Positions 44,178-53,517 of a stretch of 64,000 nucleotides of DNA are shown in pieces. Location of the stretch: the NCBI RefSeq assembly GCF_010645075.1, contig NZ_JAADZV010000002.1:1-64000 (forward strand), given 5' to 3'. Below the pieces are notes generated by a model. It was not told where the DNA came from. It was given only the letters and a program-made list of their open reading frames with translations, and made no database searches. Every line of letters starts with the position of its first letter. Position 1 is the stretch's first letter. A program made the position numbers and the translations under genes. Source of the DNA: Flavobacterium limi (GTDB lineage Bacteria; Bacteroidota; Bacteroidia; Flavobacteriales; Flavobacteriaceae).

Positions 44178-45448
44178 GTAAACGGGTTGTAATAACAGGT
44201 CTTGGTGTAGCAGCTCCAAATGGTGTTGGAATTCCTGCATTTACCTCTGCTATTAAAAATGGGGTATCGGGTATAAAGCATGATGCACAATTGCAGGAAC
44301 TACAATTTTCCTGTCAGATTGCGGGTAAGCCTGAAATAACCGAAGAACTCAAATCACAATATTTTACAGATCTTGAACTACGCGGGTTTAATAGTACAGG
44401 TATTTTGTATGGTGTTATCGCGGGTATGGAAGCATGGAAAAATGCAGGATTAACAATGGAAGTTAATAATGAACCGGATTGGGACAGCGGAACTATTTTT
44501 GGATCCGGAACTTCGGGAATTGATAAATTTCGCGAAAGCATTTATAAAATAGACGAATTACAGACTCGAAAATTAGGGAGTACCGTCGTGGCTCAGACTA
44601 TGAACAGTGGCATAAGTGCTTATCTTTGCGGAAAACTCGGTCTTGGGAATCAGGTAACCACAAATTCATCAGCCTGTTCAACTGGAACCGAAGCGATAAT
44701 AATGGCTTATGACCGAATAAAATCAGGACAGGCAAAACGTATATTAGCAGGAAGTACAGGTGACAGCGGTCCGTATATTTGGGCTGGATTTGATGCACTT
44801 CGCGTATGCAGCTCAAAATATAATGAGAATCCTGAACTTGGCTCCCGTCCTATGAGTTCAACAGCAGCAGGATTTGTACCCGGAAGCGGCGCAGGCGCTT
44901 TGCTTGTTGAAGATTTGGATACAGCTTTAGAACGTGGCGCTGCTATTTATGCTGAAATTTTAGGTGGAAATGTTAACTCCGGTGGCCAGCGTGGAAGCGG
45001 AAGTATGACTGCTCCAAACAGCGCTGCAGTGCAGCGATGCATTTCAGATGCAATAAAGAATTCAGGGATTTCATCTGGAGATGTTGATGCTATAAATGGT
45101 CATCTGACAGCTACTACAAAAGACAGCCTTGAAATAGAAAACTGGACAAAAGCACTAAAACGGAAAGGAGATAATTTCCCGTATATAAATTCCCTAAAAA
45201 GCATGACTGGTCATTGTCTTAGCGGTGCCGGAAGTATTGAAAGCGTAGCAGCAGTACTACAACTTTATGAGGGTTTTTTATTTGGAAATACAAACTGCGA
45301 AGATCTCCATCCGGAAATCACGAACCTTATTAATCCTTCTAAAGTGCCTTTTAAAACGTTTAATATTGATCTGAATATTATAGCCAAAGCCAGTTTTGGT
45401 TTTGGTGACGTAAATGCCTGTGTATTATTAAAAAAATATAAAAATTAA
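44174..45448 (+). CDS. Beta-ketoacyl-ACP synthase II-like (FabF family)
   Basis: A 424-residue KAS of the FabF/ClfA type. The active Cys168 lies in SSACSTGTEA. His310 sits in INGHLTATTKDS, where the usual NAHGTST is altered, and His347 in SMTGHCLSGAGSIE, completing the Cys-His-His triad. It elongates acyl chains on the operon ACP by decarboxylative condensation. No chain-length-factor partner is present, so it probably acts as a homodimer. The next gene (ACP) starts one base after its stop. Confidence 0.9.
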   Translation: MSKRVVITGLGVAAPNGVGIPAFTSAIKNGVSGIKHDAQLQELQFSCQIAGKPEITEELKSQYFTDLELRGFNSTGILYGVIAGMEAWKNAGLTMEVNNEPDWDSGTIFGSGTSGIDKFRESIYKIDELQTRKLGSTVVAQTMNSGISAYLCGKLGLGNQVTTNSSACSTGTEAIIMAYDRIKSGQAKRILAGSTGDSGPYIWAGFDALRVCSSKYNENPELGSRPMSSTAAGFVPGSGAGALLVEDLDTALERGAAIYAEILGGNVNSGGQRGSGSMTAPNSAAVQRCISDAIKNSGISSGDVDAINGHLTATTKDSLEIENWTKALKRKGDNFPYINSLKSMTGHCLSGAGSIESVAAVLQLYEGFLFGNTNCEDLHPEITNLINPSKVPFKTFNIDLNIIAKASFGFGDVNACVLLKKYKN

Positions 45449-45449
45449 T

Positions 45450-45704
45450 ATGAATAAAGAAGAACTTATTGCCAAATTAAAAATTATTATCAAGCCTTAT
45501 ACGGCTAATAATGAAGCTTATGATAATCTTACTGAGAATACAGATTTTATAAAGGATCTCGAAATCAATTCGGCTAATCTGGTCGATATTGTACTTGATA
45601 TTGAAGAAAATTTCGACGTTGTCATTGATAATACAGATATGGAAAGAATGCTGGATGTGAAAACGGCAGTCGAAATAATTGAAACTAAATTAGCTGCAAA
45701 ATGA
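45450..45704 (+). CDS. Acyl carrier protein with atypical phosphopantetheine motif
   Basis: An 84-residue acidic four-helix carrier. The attachment serine is Ser41 in DLEINSANLVDIV, where most ACPs have DSL or ESL. The rest fits (helix 2 LVDIVLDIEENF). It carries growing acyl chains for the adjacent KAS and dehydratase and may deliver the acyl group to the type III PKS. The dedicated phosphopantetheinyl transferase gene overlaps it by 4 bp, consistent with a specialised motif that needs its own enzyme. Confidence 0.88.
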   Translation: MNKEELIAKLKIIIKPYTANNEAYDNLTENTDFIKDLEINSANLVDIVLDIEENFDVVIDNTDMERMLDVKTAVEIIETKLAAK

Positions 45705-46198
45705 TTGGCAATGACGTGATAGACATACAACAGTCACGTCAGGAAAGCAACTGGCAGCGGAAAGGATTTTTGGAAAAACTGTTCACCGCAGAAGAACAGT
45801 TTTTTATACAACAGGATCCGAATCCGGAAATTATGGTATGGGTGTTTTGGAGTATGAAAGAAGCGGCATATAAAATCTATAACCGCGAGACAAAACGAAG
45901 AGAATATATTCCTAAAAAATTGATTTGTAAAATTGTATCTCTTGACAACAATTGTATCACAGGTCAGGTAAGCTGTGGCGAAAATAGCTATCATACAAAA
46001 ACCGCAATTTCAGATGATAGTATACATACGATTGCGGTCAGGTGTTTTAGTAACTTAAATAATGTATTTGAAATTGATAAAACTCAAATATTTAAAGATC
46101 AATATGGAATTCCTTATTTAAGTAACGGTGGTAAATCAGCTAAAGATGTGTCAGTTAGCAATCATGGGAGATTTGAAAAAATAGTTACTATTATTTAA
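45701..46198 (+). CDS. 4'-phosphopantetheinyl transferase
   Basis: A 165-residue transferase with both signature motifs: IGNDVIDI with Asp5, and VFWSMKEAAYK (Trp50, Ser51, Lys53, Glu54, Lys58). These bind Mg2+ and coenzyme A. It transfers the phosphopantetheine arm to the serine of the operon ACP. It is shorter than Sfp-type enzymes and nearer the AcpS size. It overlaps the ACP stop codon and ends the biosynthetic operon. Confidence 0.88.
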   Translation: MIGNDVIDIQQSRQESNWQRKGFLEKLFTAEEQFFIQQDPNPEIMVWVFWSMKEAAYKIYNRETKRREYIPKKLICKIVSLDNNCITGQVSCGENSYHTKTAISDDSIHTIAVRCFSNLNNVFEIDKTQIFKDQYGIPYLSNGGKSAKDVSVSNHGRFEKIVTII

Positions 46199-46266
46199 AG
46201 GTGCTATAATTTAATTATTACTTTTAAATAAAAATGCTTTTCTGTAATTGAATAGAAACTAAAAAA

Positions 46267-47840
46267 ATGCTGGAGAATTTTCCTTTTTATCTGGGTCTGT
46301 TAATCGTTATTTTATTGCTGATTATGCTGGCTAATAAAATAAAAGTAGCATATCCAATTTTATTGGTATTAGCCGGATTGGTGATTAGTTTTATTCCGGG
46401 TGTGCCTCTTATAAAGATAGATCCCGAACTTATTTTTTTTATTTTTTTGCCCCCTTTATTATATGAAGCGGCATGGACGGTTTCGTGGAAAGAAATGTGG
46501 CGCTGGAGGAGAATTATTACAAGTTTTGCTTTTGTAGTTGTGTTTCTGTCGGCACTTTCAGTAGCTTTAGTTGCCAATTATTTTATTCCGGGATTTTCAA
46601 TGGCATTAGGTTTTGTTTTGGGTGGAATCGTATCTCCTCCAGACGCCGTAAGTGCAGGAGCTATATTGAAATTTGTCAAAGTACCAAAAACCTTATCCTC
46701 TATTTTGGAAGGTGAAAGTTTATTGAATGATGCTTCTTCTTTGATAATTTTCAGATTCGCAATGATTGCCGTGGCAACAGAGCAATTTATATTTTCTAAA
46801 GCAGCTACAACTTTTAGCTGGATGATTATCGGCGGTGTGTCGATTGGTCTGTTTATTGGATGGCTTTTTATGAAGGCTCATAAATATTTGCCTACAGATG
46901 CCAATTCTGATATTGTTTTATCTTTACTGACACCTTACATTATATATCTGGCTGCTGAAGAAGTATATTGTTCAGGTGTTTTGGCAGTAGTAAGCGGAGG
47001 TTTGCTTTTGTCTAACAACAGACATCGTTTTCTTAACAGCAAACCCGCCTTCGCGGTGTGAACGTTTGGGAAAGTTTCTGTTTTATTCTGAACGGATTCG
47101 TTTTTATGCTTATCGGATTGGATTTGCCCCAGATTACAAACGGCCTTGAAGAAGTCAGCCTGCCTTCTGCAATTGGATATGGTGTATTAATAACACTGGT
47201 TTTGATCGTGAGTCGGATACTTTCATCATATGGGGCTGTAGTTGTAACTTTAATTGCACGTAACTTTATTACTGTGGCTGATACAAGAAATCCGGGCTTA
47301 AAAGCACCTTTTATACTTGGATGGAGCGGAATGAGAGGTGTTGTTTCATTAGCAGCGGCGTTATCGATACCTGTTTATTTGAATAATGGTAATGGTTTTC
47401 CACAGCGAAACCTGATCTTGTTTATCACCTTCGTTGTAATTCTTTTGACTTTATTAATTCAGGGATTGACATTGCCTTATTTTATTAAAAAAATAAAGCT
47501 TACAGATATTTACGATCCGACACCCCGAGATGAAGCTTACAATCAATTGCGACAAGAATTAGCCCAATATGCGCTGCATTATTTAAAAACGAATTACAAC
47601 GATCAGTTAGACTCTAATACTCCTTTGAAGTATCTTGTCAAGAGATGGGAGCAGCACAGTAATGGAATTGATGATGAATCTATTGGTACGGATCTCAAGG
47701 TTATTTACCTCGATTTGTTGCATAAACAGAGAGAATGGCTGGTGAATAAAAACAAAGAGGATCAGACTTTAGACGAATCAATAATTAGGCGACAAATGCA
47801 TTACCTTGATATTGAAGAAGAAAAATTAAGATACATTTGA
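46267..47840 (+). pseudogene. CPA1-type Na+/H+ antiporter, single-base frameshift
   Basis: Two adjacent frames (46267-47061 and 47058-47840) join into one ~524-residue NhaP/YjcE-like antiporter. The first has SPPDAVSAGAILKF and EGESLLNDASSLIIF (ion-binding motifs in helices 5-6); the second begins VNVWESFCFILNGFVFMLIG and carries GWSGMRGVVSLAAAL, the family signature, then a cytoplasmic tail. At 47040-47046 one A appears to be missing from an A-run (AGCAAACCC); restoring it gives SKTRLRGVNVWES. The gene is thus recently broken, or the base is a sequencing error. Confidence 0.85.
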
Positions 47841-47846
47841 GTTGAT

Positions 47847-48440
47847 TTAATTAACTCTGTGAAGTTCAGTGTAAGATTCAAATGTGTCAATATCGACTAC
47901 ATTATCTTGCGTAATAACTTCCCTAACCTCACTTTTATTTCTGTTGATAATTTGCTTAGCTCCTTCATCATTCGACAATAAGATAAGTTCTGAGAAAAAT
48001 TTTCTGGGAAAAAGAACCGGTACTCCCCTATAATCTTCTTTTCGGGTTATAATAATAGCTTCTTTCTCTTTATTATGAAGTTCAATTATTGCATTCAAAT
48101 GATGTTGGCTGATAAATGGCTGGTCTGCTAATACAAACAAAACAGCATTGATATCAGGATAATTTTTATCTATTTCTGCTATAGCGAATGCTATTGAGCT
48201 GCCCAGCCCCTGCTGCCAGTTTTCATTGATAAGAATAATGGTTTGCGATAAATCTGTTTTTTCTTTAATCTCATTATTGTGTGCACCCAGAACTACAAAA
48301 ATTTCATCTGCTTCAACAGAAAATGTATTTTTTATCACACTGCCTAATAAAGTTGAGTTTCGCCAGGGCAACAATTGTTTCGGTTGCCCCATTCTTTTGG
48401 AATAACCTGCTGCTAATACTACGAGGGCAATTTTATTCAT
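47847..48440 (-). CDS. MobA/MocA-like molybdenum cofactor nucleotidyltransferase
   Basis: A 197-residue NTP-transferase. The loop LAAGYSKRMGQPKQLLPW (13-30) is the LAAGxSxRMGxxK nucleotide-binding motif, and VLFVLADQPF holds the metal-binding Asp. MocA proteins attach CMP to molybdopterin to make the cytosine dinucleotide cofactor used by xanthine-dehydrogenase-type enzymes. Gene order with XdhC and a molybdenum hydroxylase supports this. Its stop lies only 7 bp from that of the antiporter gene; no clear terminator separates them. Confidence 0.85.
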   Translation of the reverse strand: MNKIALVVLAAGYSKRMGQPKQLLPWRNSTLLGSVIKNTFSVEADEIFVVLGAHNNEIKEKTDLSQTIILINENWQQGLGSSIAFAIAEIDKNYPDINAVLFVLADQPFISQHHLNAIIELHNKEKEAIIITRKEDYRGVPVLFPRKFFSELILLSNDEGAKQIINRNKSEVREVITQDNVVDIDTFESYTELHRVN

Positions 48441-48457
48441 TAGTTTACTGCTGAAAT

Positions 48458-49465
48458 TTAAGAATGAATAGCACTAATTTTGTATTTTAACGATATCGGC
48501 TCCTCTTTACGGATTACCGAAAGTATTTCAGCAATAATACTGATAGCAATTTCCTGAGGAGTTTCTGCTCCAATACTAATTCCCGATGGGCCATGTGCCA
48601 CATCCAGCAGGCCTTCGTTATAAGAATCAGTAAATTCAAAAAAATCGTTTACTATCTGATTTCTTCTCTTAACAGGACCCAAAAGTCCTAAATAAGCCGG
48701 TTGCGTATTTTTTAATCCGATAAGAAATTTTAAATCGGTTGAATAACTGTGTGTCATTAAGATAACTGCTGTTTCACTATCTATGGAAAGAGAGCCAATT
48801 TCTTCAGGCAGCAAATGTAAAACCTGGTTTGCACCCGGAAAATTAGCAATAGTCTTAGGATCTTTTACAGATGCCACAATGGTAACTTCCCAGCCAGTTA
48901 AAGAGGCAAAATGGCATAATTGTACAGCATCGTGTTCTGATCCAATGATAATTAAATGAAAACAGGGCTGAAGAATTTGTTTGTAAGAAGTCAATGTTTT
49001 ATCTAATTGCGTATTCGAAAAAGCAAAGTTTCTTCCTTCAAAATAAAATTCGGAACCCAGGCCTGGCTGAATTCCTTCTGTCTTTGTATAAAAAGATTCA
49101 ATTTCAAGAGTATGTCTTTTTTTTACAACAGTTTCTAAAGCATCTAAAACAGCCGTATCAGGAGAAAATGGTTCTAAAAGGATATAGAGAATACCTTCGC
49201 ACCCCAGTCGGTACCTTCCATCATAAACCATGATTTTTGCTTTATGATCCAAAAATACAGACTGCGATTGTTTGAGGATTTCACTTTCAACACAGCCTCC
49301 GCTTACAGCTCCAGTCATTGAATTGTTTTCAAAAATCAGCATACGCACACCTGGTCTTCTGTACGAGGAACCTTCAATAGCGACAACAGTAGCCATAACG
49401 CTATTAAGTCCGATTACCTGAGCTAAAATGTATGATTCTTTTAATTTTAATAATTCGTGCATCAT
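48458..49465 (-). CDS. XdhC/CoxI-family molybdoenzyme maturation factor
   Basis: A 335-residue protein. The N-terminal XdhC domain (about 10-85) has TVVAIEGSSYRRPGVRMLI and GAVSGGCVESEI, the GGC motif of the family. A C-terminal Rossmann domain (about 165-310) follows with LIIIGSEHDA. XdhC proteins bind molybdopterin, catalyse or assist its sulfuration, and insert it into xanthine-dehydrogenase-like enzymes. It stands 57 bp downstream of the molybdopterin subunit and 17 bp upstream of the MocA-like gene, in one operon. Confidence 0.9.
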   Translation of the reverse strand: MMHELLKLKESYILAQVIGLNSVMATVVAIEGSSYRRPGVRMLIFENNSMTGAVSGGCVESEILKQSQSVFLDHKAKIMVYDGRYRLGCEGILYILLEPFSPDTAVLDALETVVKKRHTLEIESFYTKTEGIQPGLGSEFYFEGRNFAFSNTQLDKTLTSYKQILQPCFHLIIIGSEHDAVQLCHFASLTGWEVTIVASVKDPKTIANFPGANQVLHLLPEEIGSLSIDSETAVILMTHSYSTDLKFLIGLKNTQPAYLGLLGPVKRRNQIVNDFFEFTDSYNEGLLDVAHGPSGISIGAETPQEIAISIIAEILSVIRKEEPISLKYKISAIHS

Positions 49466-49522
49466 ACTTTAATCCTTTTTTGAAATAATTTTTCCCTCAG
49501 CATTTGAATATTTACTAATTGA

Positions 49523-51685
49523 TTAAACTGTTCCAAGGCTGAAAGGCAAAGTTCTGATTCGTTTCCCTGTCAAATCAAATATGGCATTGGTTAATGCAGG
49601 TGCAAAAGGCGGTAGTGCTGGTTCCCCTACTCCGCCCGCATCTTCTTCGTTGTTCATGATATGCACTTCTATCAAAGGAATTTCATTAATGCGTGGCATC
49701 GGATAATCATAAAAATTATGCTGTTCCACTATGTTTTCTTTAAATGTAATCTGATGTGTTGTTGCGGCACCCAGTCCCATGACAATAGAACCTTCAACCT
49801 GCGCGTGAATGATATCCGGATTTACATACCAGCCGCAATCCATGACAGCCCAGACTTTATCTATTTTTACACCGCCACCAGGATTTTTGGAAACTTTTAC
49901 AACCTGTGCTACTGTTGAATTGAAACATTCTGTAATAGCGACACCATAGCCCTCATTTTTTTTGCGGTTTTTCCAGCCTGAAACTTCTTCCATTTTATCA
50001 ATTAATTTTTGACAGCGCTCTTCCTGTAGATATTCGCGACGAAAAGCTAAAGGATCTTTTCCTGCTTCATGCGCCATTTCATCAATGAAACTTTCATACG
50101 CAAACCCGTTTGTAGAAGCATATACAGATCTCCAGAAACTTGTTGGAATACTGGTTTCAAATAAGATATCTGAAAAACTTATATTTTTGACACTTTCATA
50201 ATAAGGTTTTAAAAATCCTTCACTGGTACTTCCATTCGGTTTATTCTTTGGGGCACCGCTCCAGTGCCCATTATTTTGTCCGGCCATTCTGAATTTCAAG
50301 GCATCAATTTTTCCATTAGCAATACTCCCTTCGCAGCGATAGGAAATTCCCGGACGAAAAGGCCCTAATGTAGCATCATCTTCACGTGTCCAGACAACCT
50401 GAACCGGACCCCCAATCTCCTTTGAAACTGCTACAGCTTCGTATGGATAATCGTTCATTGCTTTACGGCCAAAACCTCCTCCCAGAAAAGTCATATTTAC
50501 AATTACTTTCTCTTTGTCTATTTTAAATTGTTTACTTACATAATCCTGAACCCAGCCAGGGGCTTGTACAGGCCCCCAAATTTCAATTGAATCACCTTTG
50601 TGATGCGCAATGCAATTTACTGGTTCCATCGCAACGTGTGACTGATAGGGAGTTTGATAAACAACATCTAATTTCTTATCTGTTTTAGATAATACTTCGG
50701 TTGGATTTCCCTGACCTTTAAAAAGCATTCCTTCTTCTGTTTTGAGGAGATTATTCTGCGTTTCGAATATTTCAGGCGTACTCCAGTGTTTGAAACCGCT
50801 GCTGTCCCACTCTACTTTCAATTGTTTTCTGCCTTCAAGAGCAGCCCAGGTTGAAGTAGCAACTACAGCAACACCTTCACGGATATGCTCGTAATATCCC
50901 ATGTTAACTTTAAAAACGCGTTTCACACCCGGAATTTTTAATGCGGCGGTTGCATCAAAACTTTTGACTTTCCCAAGATAGCGGGGATCACGTTCTACGG
51001 AGGCAAATAACATTCCCGGAATTCTCTTGTCAAGTCCAAAAATTAATTCACCATTAGTTTTAAGAGGTGTGTCAATTCTTCGAAGAGGTTTTCTAATCAG
51101 TTTATATTCAGAAATTTTCTTCAGTTTTGGTTCTTTTGGAACTTCAAGTTTTGAAGCTGCTTCAGCAAGTTCTCCATAATGTAATTTTTTCCCGGATGGT
51201 TTATGAATTACCTGTCCTGATTCTGCATAGCAGTCAGTACTAGGAACATTCCATTTTGTGGCTGCTGCGGTAATAAGCATTTCACGTGCACCAGCGCTTA
51301 ATTTTAGCAGTTTTTTATATGCAGAACGAATTGTTGAGCTTCCTCCGGTAATTTGTCCGCCATATTTTTTTTCATTACCAATGGCAAAGATGACATTGAT
51401 ATCTTTCATGTCAACTTCAAGTTCCTCAGCCACAATTTGCGGTACCGACTGATAAGAGCCTTGTCCCATTTCTGCCCTGTGGTTGACTAGAGTTACTTTT
51501 CCGGATGGATTGATAATAATCCAGGGACATAATTCGATTTCTGAAGCACTTAATTCAGAAGGTCTTACCAGTACCGGTACACCATTTGCCGGGAAGTAAA
51601 ACCCGAGACACAATGCAGCACCTCCTAATCCGGTAAGTTTGAGGAAATTTCGTCTTGTAGTATCTATGTTGTTATTTTGAGCCAT
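49523..51685 (-). CDS. Molybdopterin-binding subunit, IorB-like molybdenum hydroxylase
   Basis: A 720-residue protein with a Tat signal (TTRRNFLKLTGLGGAALCLG), so it is exported folded to the periplasm. It belongs to the isoquinoline-1-oxidoreductase beta-type/aldehyde-oxidase group. Cofactor-contact segments include GGSSTIRSAYK, GGFGRKA, FWRSVYAS and the C-terminal GVGEPALPPFAPA with the catalytic Glu. It hydroxylates or oxidises an N-heterocycle or aldehyde using water. Electrons pass to the 2Fe-2S subunit and cytochrome c encoded just upstream. Substrate unknown. Confidence 0.9.
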   Translation of the reverse strand: MAQNNNIDTTRRNFLKLTGLGGAALCLGFYFPANGVPVLVRPSELSASEIELCPWIIINPSGKVTLVNHRAEMGQGSYQSVPQIVAEELEVDMKDINVIFAIGNEKKYGGQITGGSSTIRSAYKKLLKLSAGAREMLITAAATKWNVPSTDCYAESGQVIHKPSGKKLHYGELAEAASKLEVPKEPKLKKISEYKLIRKPLRRIDTPLKTNGELIFGLDKRIPGMLFASVERDPRYLGKVKSFDATAALKIPGVKRVFKVNMGYYEHIREGVAVVATSTWAALEGRKQLKVEWDSSGFKHWSTPEIFETQNNLLKTEEGMLFKGQGNPTEVLSKTDKKLDVVYQTPYQSHVAMEPVNCIAHHKGDSIEIWGPVQAPGWVQDYVSKQFKIDKEKVIVNMTFLGGGFGRKAMNDYPYEAVAVSKEIGGPVQVVWTREDDATLGPFRPGISYRCEGSIANGKIDALKFRMAGQNNGHWSGAPKNKPNGSTSEGFLKPYYESVKNISFSDILFETSIPTSFWRSVYASTNGFAYESFIDEMAHEAGKDPLAFRREYLQEERCQKLIDKMEEVSGWKNRKKNEGYGVAITECFNSTVAQVVKVSKNPGGGVKIDKVWAVMDCGWYVNPDIIHAQVEGSIVMGLGAATTHQITFKENIVEQHNFYDYPMPRINEIPLIEVHIMNNEEDAGGVGEPALPPFAPALTNAIFDLTGKRIRTLPFSLGTV

Positions 51686-51711
51686 CGGATAATCATTAAA
51701 TTAAGATCATG

Positions 51712-52326
51712 TTATTTTGCTGGAGCATAAGCCCCCGTCTTTAGCCAGGTAATCCATGCTTTTTTAAACTCTGCGTCCGTTAAAGGCGGAGCGGTTCTGC
51801 CTTTTCCCATATTCCATCCAGCTTTTACCAAACCGTCATCTGCATGTGCTATAAGCTGTTGTATATCCTTATGTCCGTTAAGCTTTGGATTAACCAATTG
51901 TTTGGCAAGTTCGTGAGCCGTTTTTCCTTCAAATACCATTTTCATATCTGAAGGCGGTAAATGCCAGTCAGGATTTCCGGGTGGTGTATGCAGTCCGGGA
52001 CTGTTTGATGGCTGATGGCAATTAGCGCATTTCATTGCGTACATACCTTTTCCGTCTTTGCCTCGTTTGGGCTGCATGCTGTGAACAACGCTGTTATCTC
52101 CCTGAAGCGGAATATCCCCTTTTGGATGACAATTAACACAGCGCGGGCTCATTAATACTTTATATACTTGTTTGAATGCTGCAACAGATGCGACACTATC
52201 CTTTTTTATCTGTATAATGGAAACATATTCTTTTTCCACAGTCTTAGCCTCCGAAACGGCAAATACCAGTCCAATACCTGAGACAAGTGCCAGGGTTATG
52301 AATATAAATTTAATTTTTGTTGACAT
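51712..52326 (-). CDS. Diheme c-type cytochrome of the molybdenum hydroxylase
   Basis: Start chosen at 52326 (MSTKIKF), which gives an export signal; the frame extends further into the 2Fe-2S gene but without sense. The 204-residue product has two heme sites, CVNCH (63-67) and CANCH (100-104), with Met residues downstream as possible axial ligands. It probably takes electrons from the Fe-S subunit in the periplasm and passes them to the respiratory chain. It lies between the two enzyme subunits in the operon. Confidence 0.85.
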   Translation of the reverse strand: MSTKIKFIFITLALVSGIGLVFAVSEAKTVEKEYVSIIQIKKDSVASVAAFKQVYKVLMSPRCVNCHPKGDIPLQGDNSVVHSMQPKRGKDGKGMYAMKCANCHQPSNSPGLHTPPGNPDWHLPPSDMKMVFEGKTAHELAKQLVNPKLNGHKDIQQLIAHADDGLVKAGWNMGKGRTAPPLTDAEFKKAWITWLKTGAYAPAK

Positions 52327-52348
52327 AGTTTTTTGTTTATGCTTCCAA

Positions 52349-52816
52349 TCAGATTTTGTTTTTCTCCTGCAGTTGCGATGCCAGATGGATAGCTTTACGA
52401 ATTCTTGGATACGTGCCGCATCTGCAGATATTACCTGCCATGGCATTGTCTATATCCTGATCTGTCGGATTTGGATTTTCCCGAAGAAGTATTGCTGCAG
52501 ACATAATTTGTCCCGAATGGCAATATCCGCATTGGGGAACGTCGATTTCCTGCCAGGCTTTTTGCGCCGGATGATCGTTATTTTCAGATAATCCTTCTAT
52601 AGTGACTACATTTTTACCTTTGGCACGGCTCATTTTGGTGACACAAGAGCGAACTGCTTCGCCATCGAGATGCACTACACAGGCTCCACATTGTGCAACA
52701 CCGCAGCCAAATTTTGTTCCCGTTAGTCCTAAAGTATCACGGAGGGCCCAAAGGAGCGGCATTTCCGGGCTGACATCCAGGTTTTCGATTTTGCCGTTTA
52801 CAGTTAGTTGTATCAT
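52349..52816 (-). CDS. 2Fe-2S subunit, IorA-like
   Basis: A 155-residue protein with the two [2Fe-2S] domains of xanthine-dehydrogenase-type small subunits. The plant-ferredoxin-like cluster is CGVAQCGAC...C (38-58), and the second is [10 protein letters not shown] with ICRCGT (about 95-133). It relays electrons from the molybdenum centre to the cytochrome. No export signal, as usual for IorA proteins, which ride with the Tat-exported partner. First gene of the leftward operon; 23 bp separates it from the cytochrome. Confidence 0.92.
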   Translation of the reverse strand: MIQLTVNGKIENLDVSPEMPLLWALRDTLGLTGTKFGCGVAQCGACVVHLDGEAVRSCVTKMSRAKGKNVVTIEGLSENNDHPAQKAWQEIDVPQCGYCHSGQIMSAAILLRENPNPTDQDIDNAMAGNICRCGTYPRIRKAIHLASQLQEKNKI

Positions 52817-53038
52817 ATAAAATCTATTTTTTTTTAGTGGTCTTTTCTGTTTCCTAATTTACAAAAAAATCATACATTATAAATGAAGGCTGTTATTTGA
52901 CATCGTTCTAAAGAACTTCTAAAACGAATTATTTTAAAACTGATAAAAAGCATTTTTTAAATTATAGTAGTCTGATAATAATGTAATTAAAAACAATAAT
53001 AGTGTAATCTTTTGTTTTTCAACGGATTTAGATTTGTA

Positions 53039-53200
53039 ATGCAACTTAAAAATCATGCTATGAATATTTCACATCATAAAACCAATGTCGAAGAAAGCGC
53101 CAGAACATCAAATAAAAAAGCGGGAACCAAATCGACTTCATCCAGAGCCAATGAAAAATCAAATATAGAAACAAGAAAATCTATACTGATCAAAAAATAA
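53039..53200 (+). CDS. Small basic protein, unknown function
   Basis: From the ATG at 53039 the product is 53 residues; an ATG at 53060 (MNISHH) is also possible. It is rich in Ser, Thr, Lys and Asn, with no Cys or hydrophobic core, and likely disordered. It is followed within 20 bp by the DUF7218-like gene, so the two may be co-transcribed. Coding is plausible but unproven. Confidence 0.4.
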   Translation: MQLKNHAMNISHHKTNVEESARTSNKKAGTKSTSSRANEKSNIETRKSILIKK

Positions 53201-53216
53201 CTTAAAACTGATGATT

Positions 53217-53468
53217 ATGCCGGGAAAAAATCCGGGTCCGCAAGTTAAAGATAAGGACCAATACGAAGCGCTGCGCGATAAAGGTTATAGTAAACAAAAA
53301 TCTGCGCGAATAGCCAATAGTCAAGGAGCCGAAAAAAGAGGCGGAAAAGCTGGCGATTACGAAGACAGAACTAAAAAGGATCTTTATAAAGAAGCTGTAA
53401 AAGTAGACATTAAAGGAAGATCAAATATGACGAAAGAGCAATTAGTACATGCGCTGCGCAATAACTAA
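53217..53468 (+). CDS. DUF7218-like small protein with Rho-N/SAP-like end
   Basis: An 83-residue protein starting MPGKNPGPQVKDKDQYEALR and continuing DKGYSKQKSARIANSQGAEK. The conserved basic start and KRGGKAGDYED are characteristic of this family. The last ~35 residues (KDLYKEAVKVDIKGRSNMTK..LVHALRNN) resemble a Rho-N or SAP-like helix-extended-loop-helix. It probably binds nucleic acid; role unknown. A Met codon 6 bp upstream is the alternative start. Confidence 0.75.
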   Translation: MPGKNPGPQVKDKDQYEALRDKGYSKQKSARIANSQGAEKRGGKAGDYEDRTKKDLYKEAVKVDIKGRSNMTKEQLVHALRNN

Positions 53469-53517
53469 TCTGAGTCCGGGAATGTGAATAGATGTTTCTG
53501 ACTTTAGACTTTTTGAT

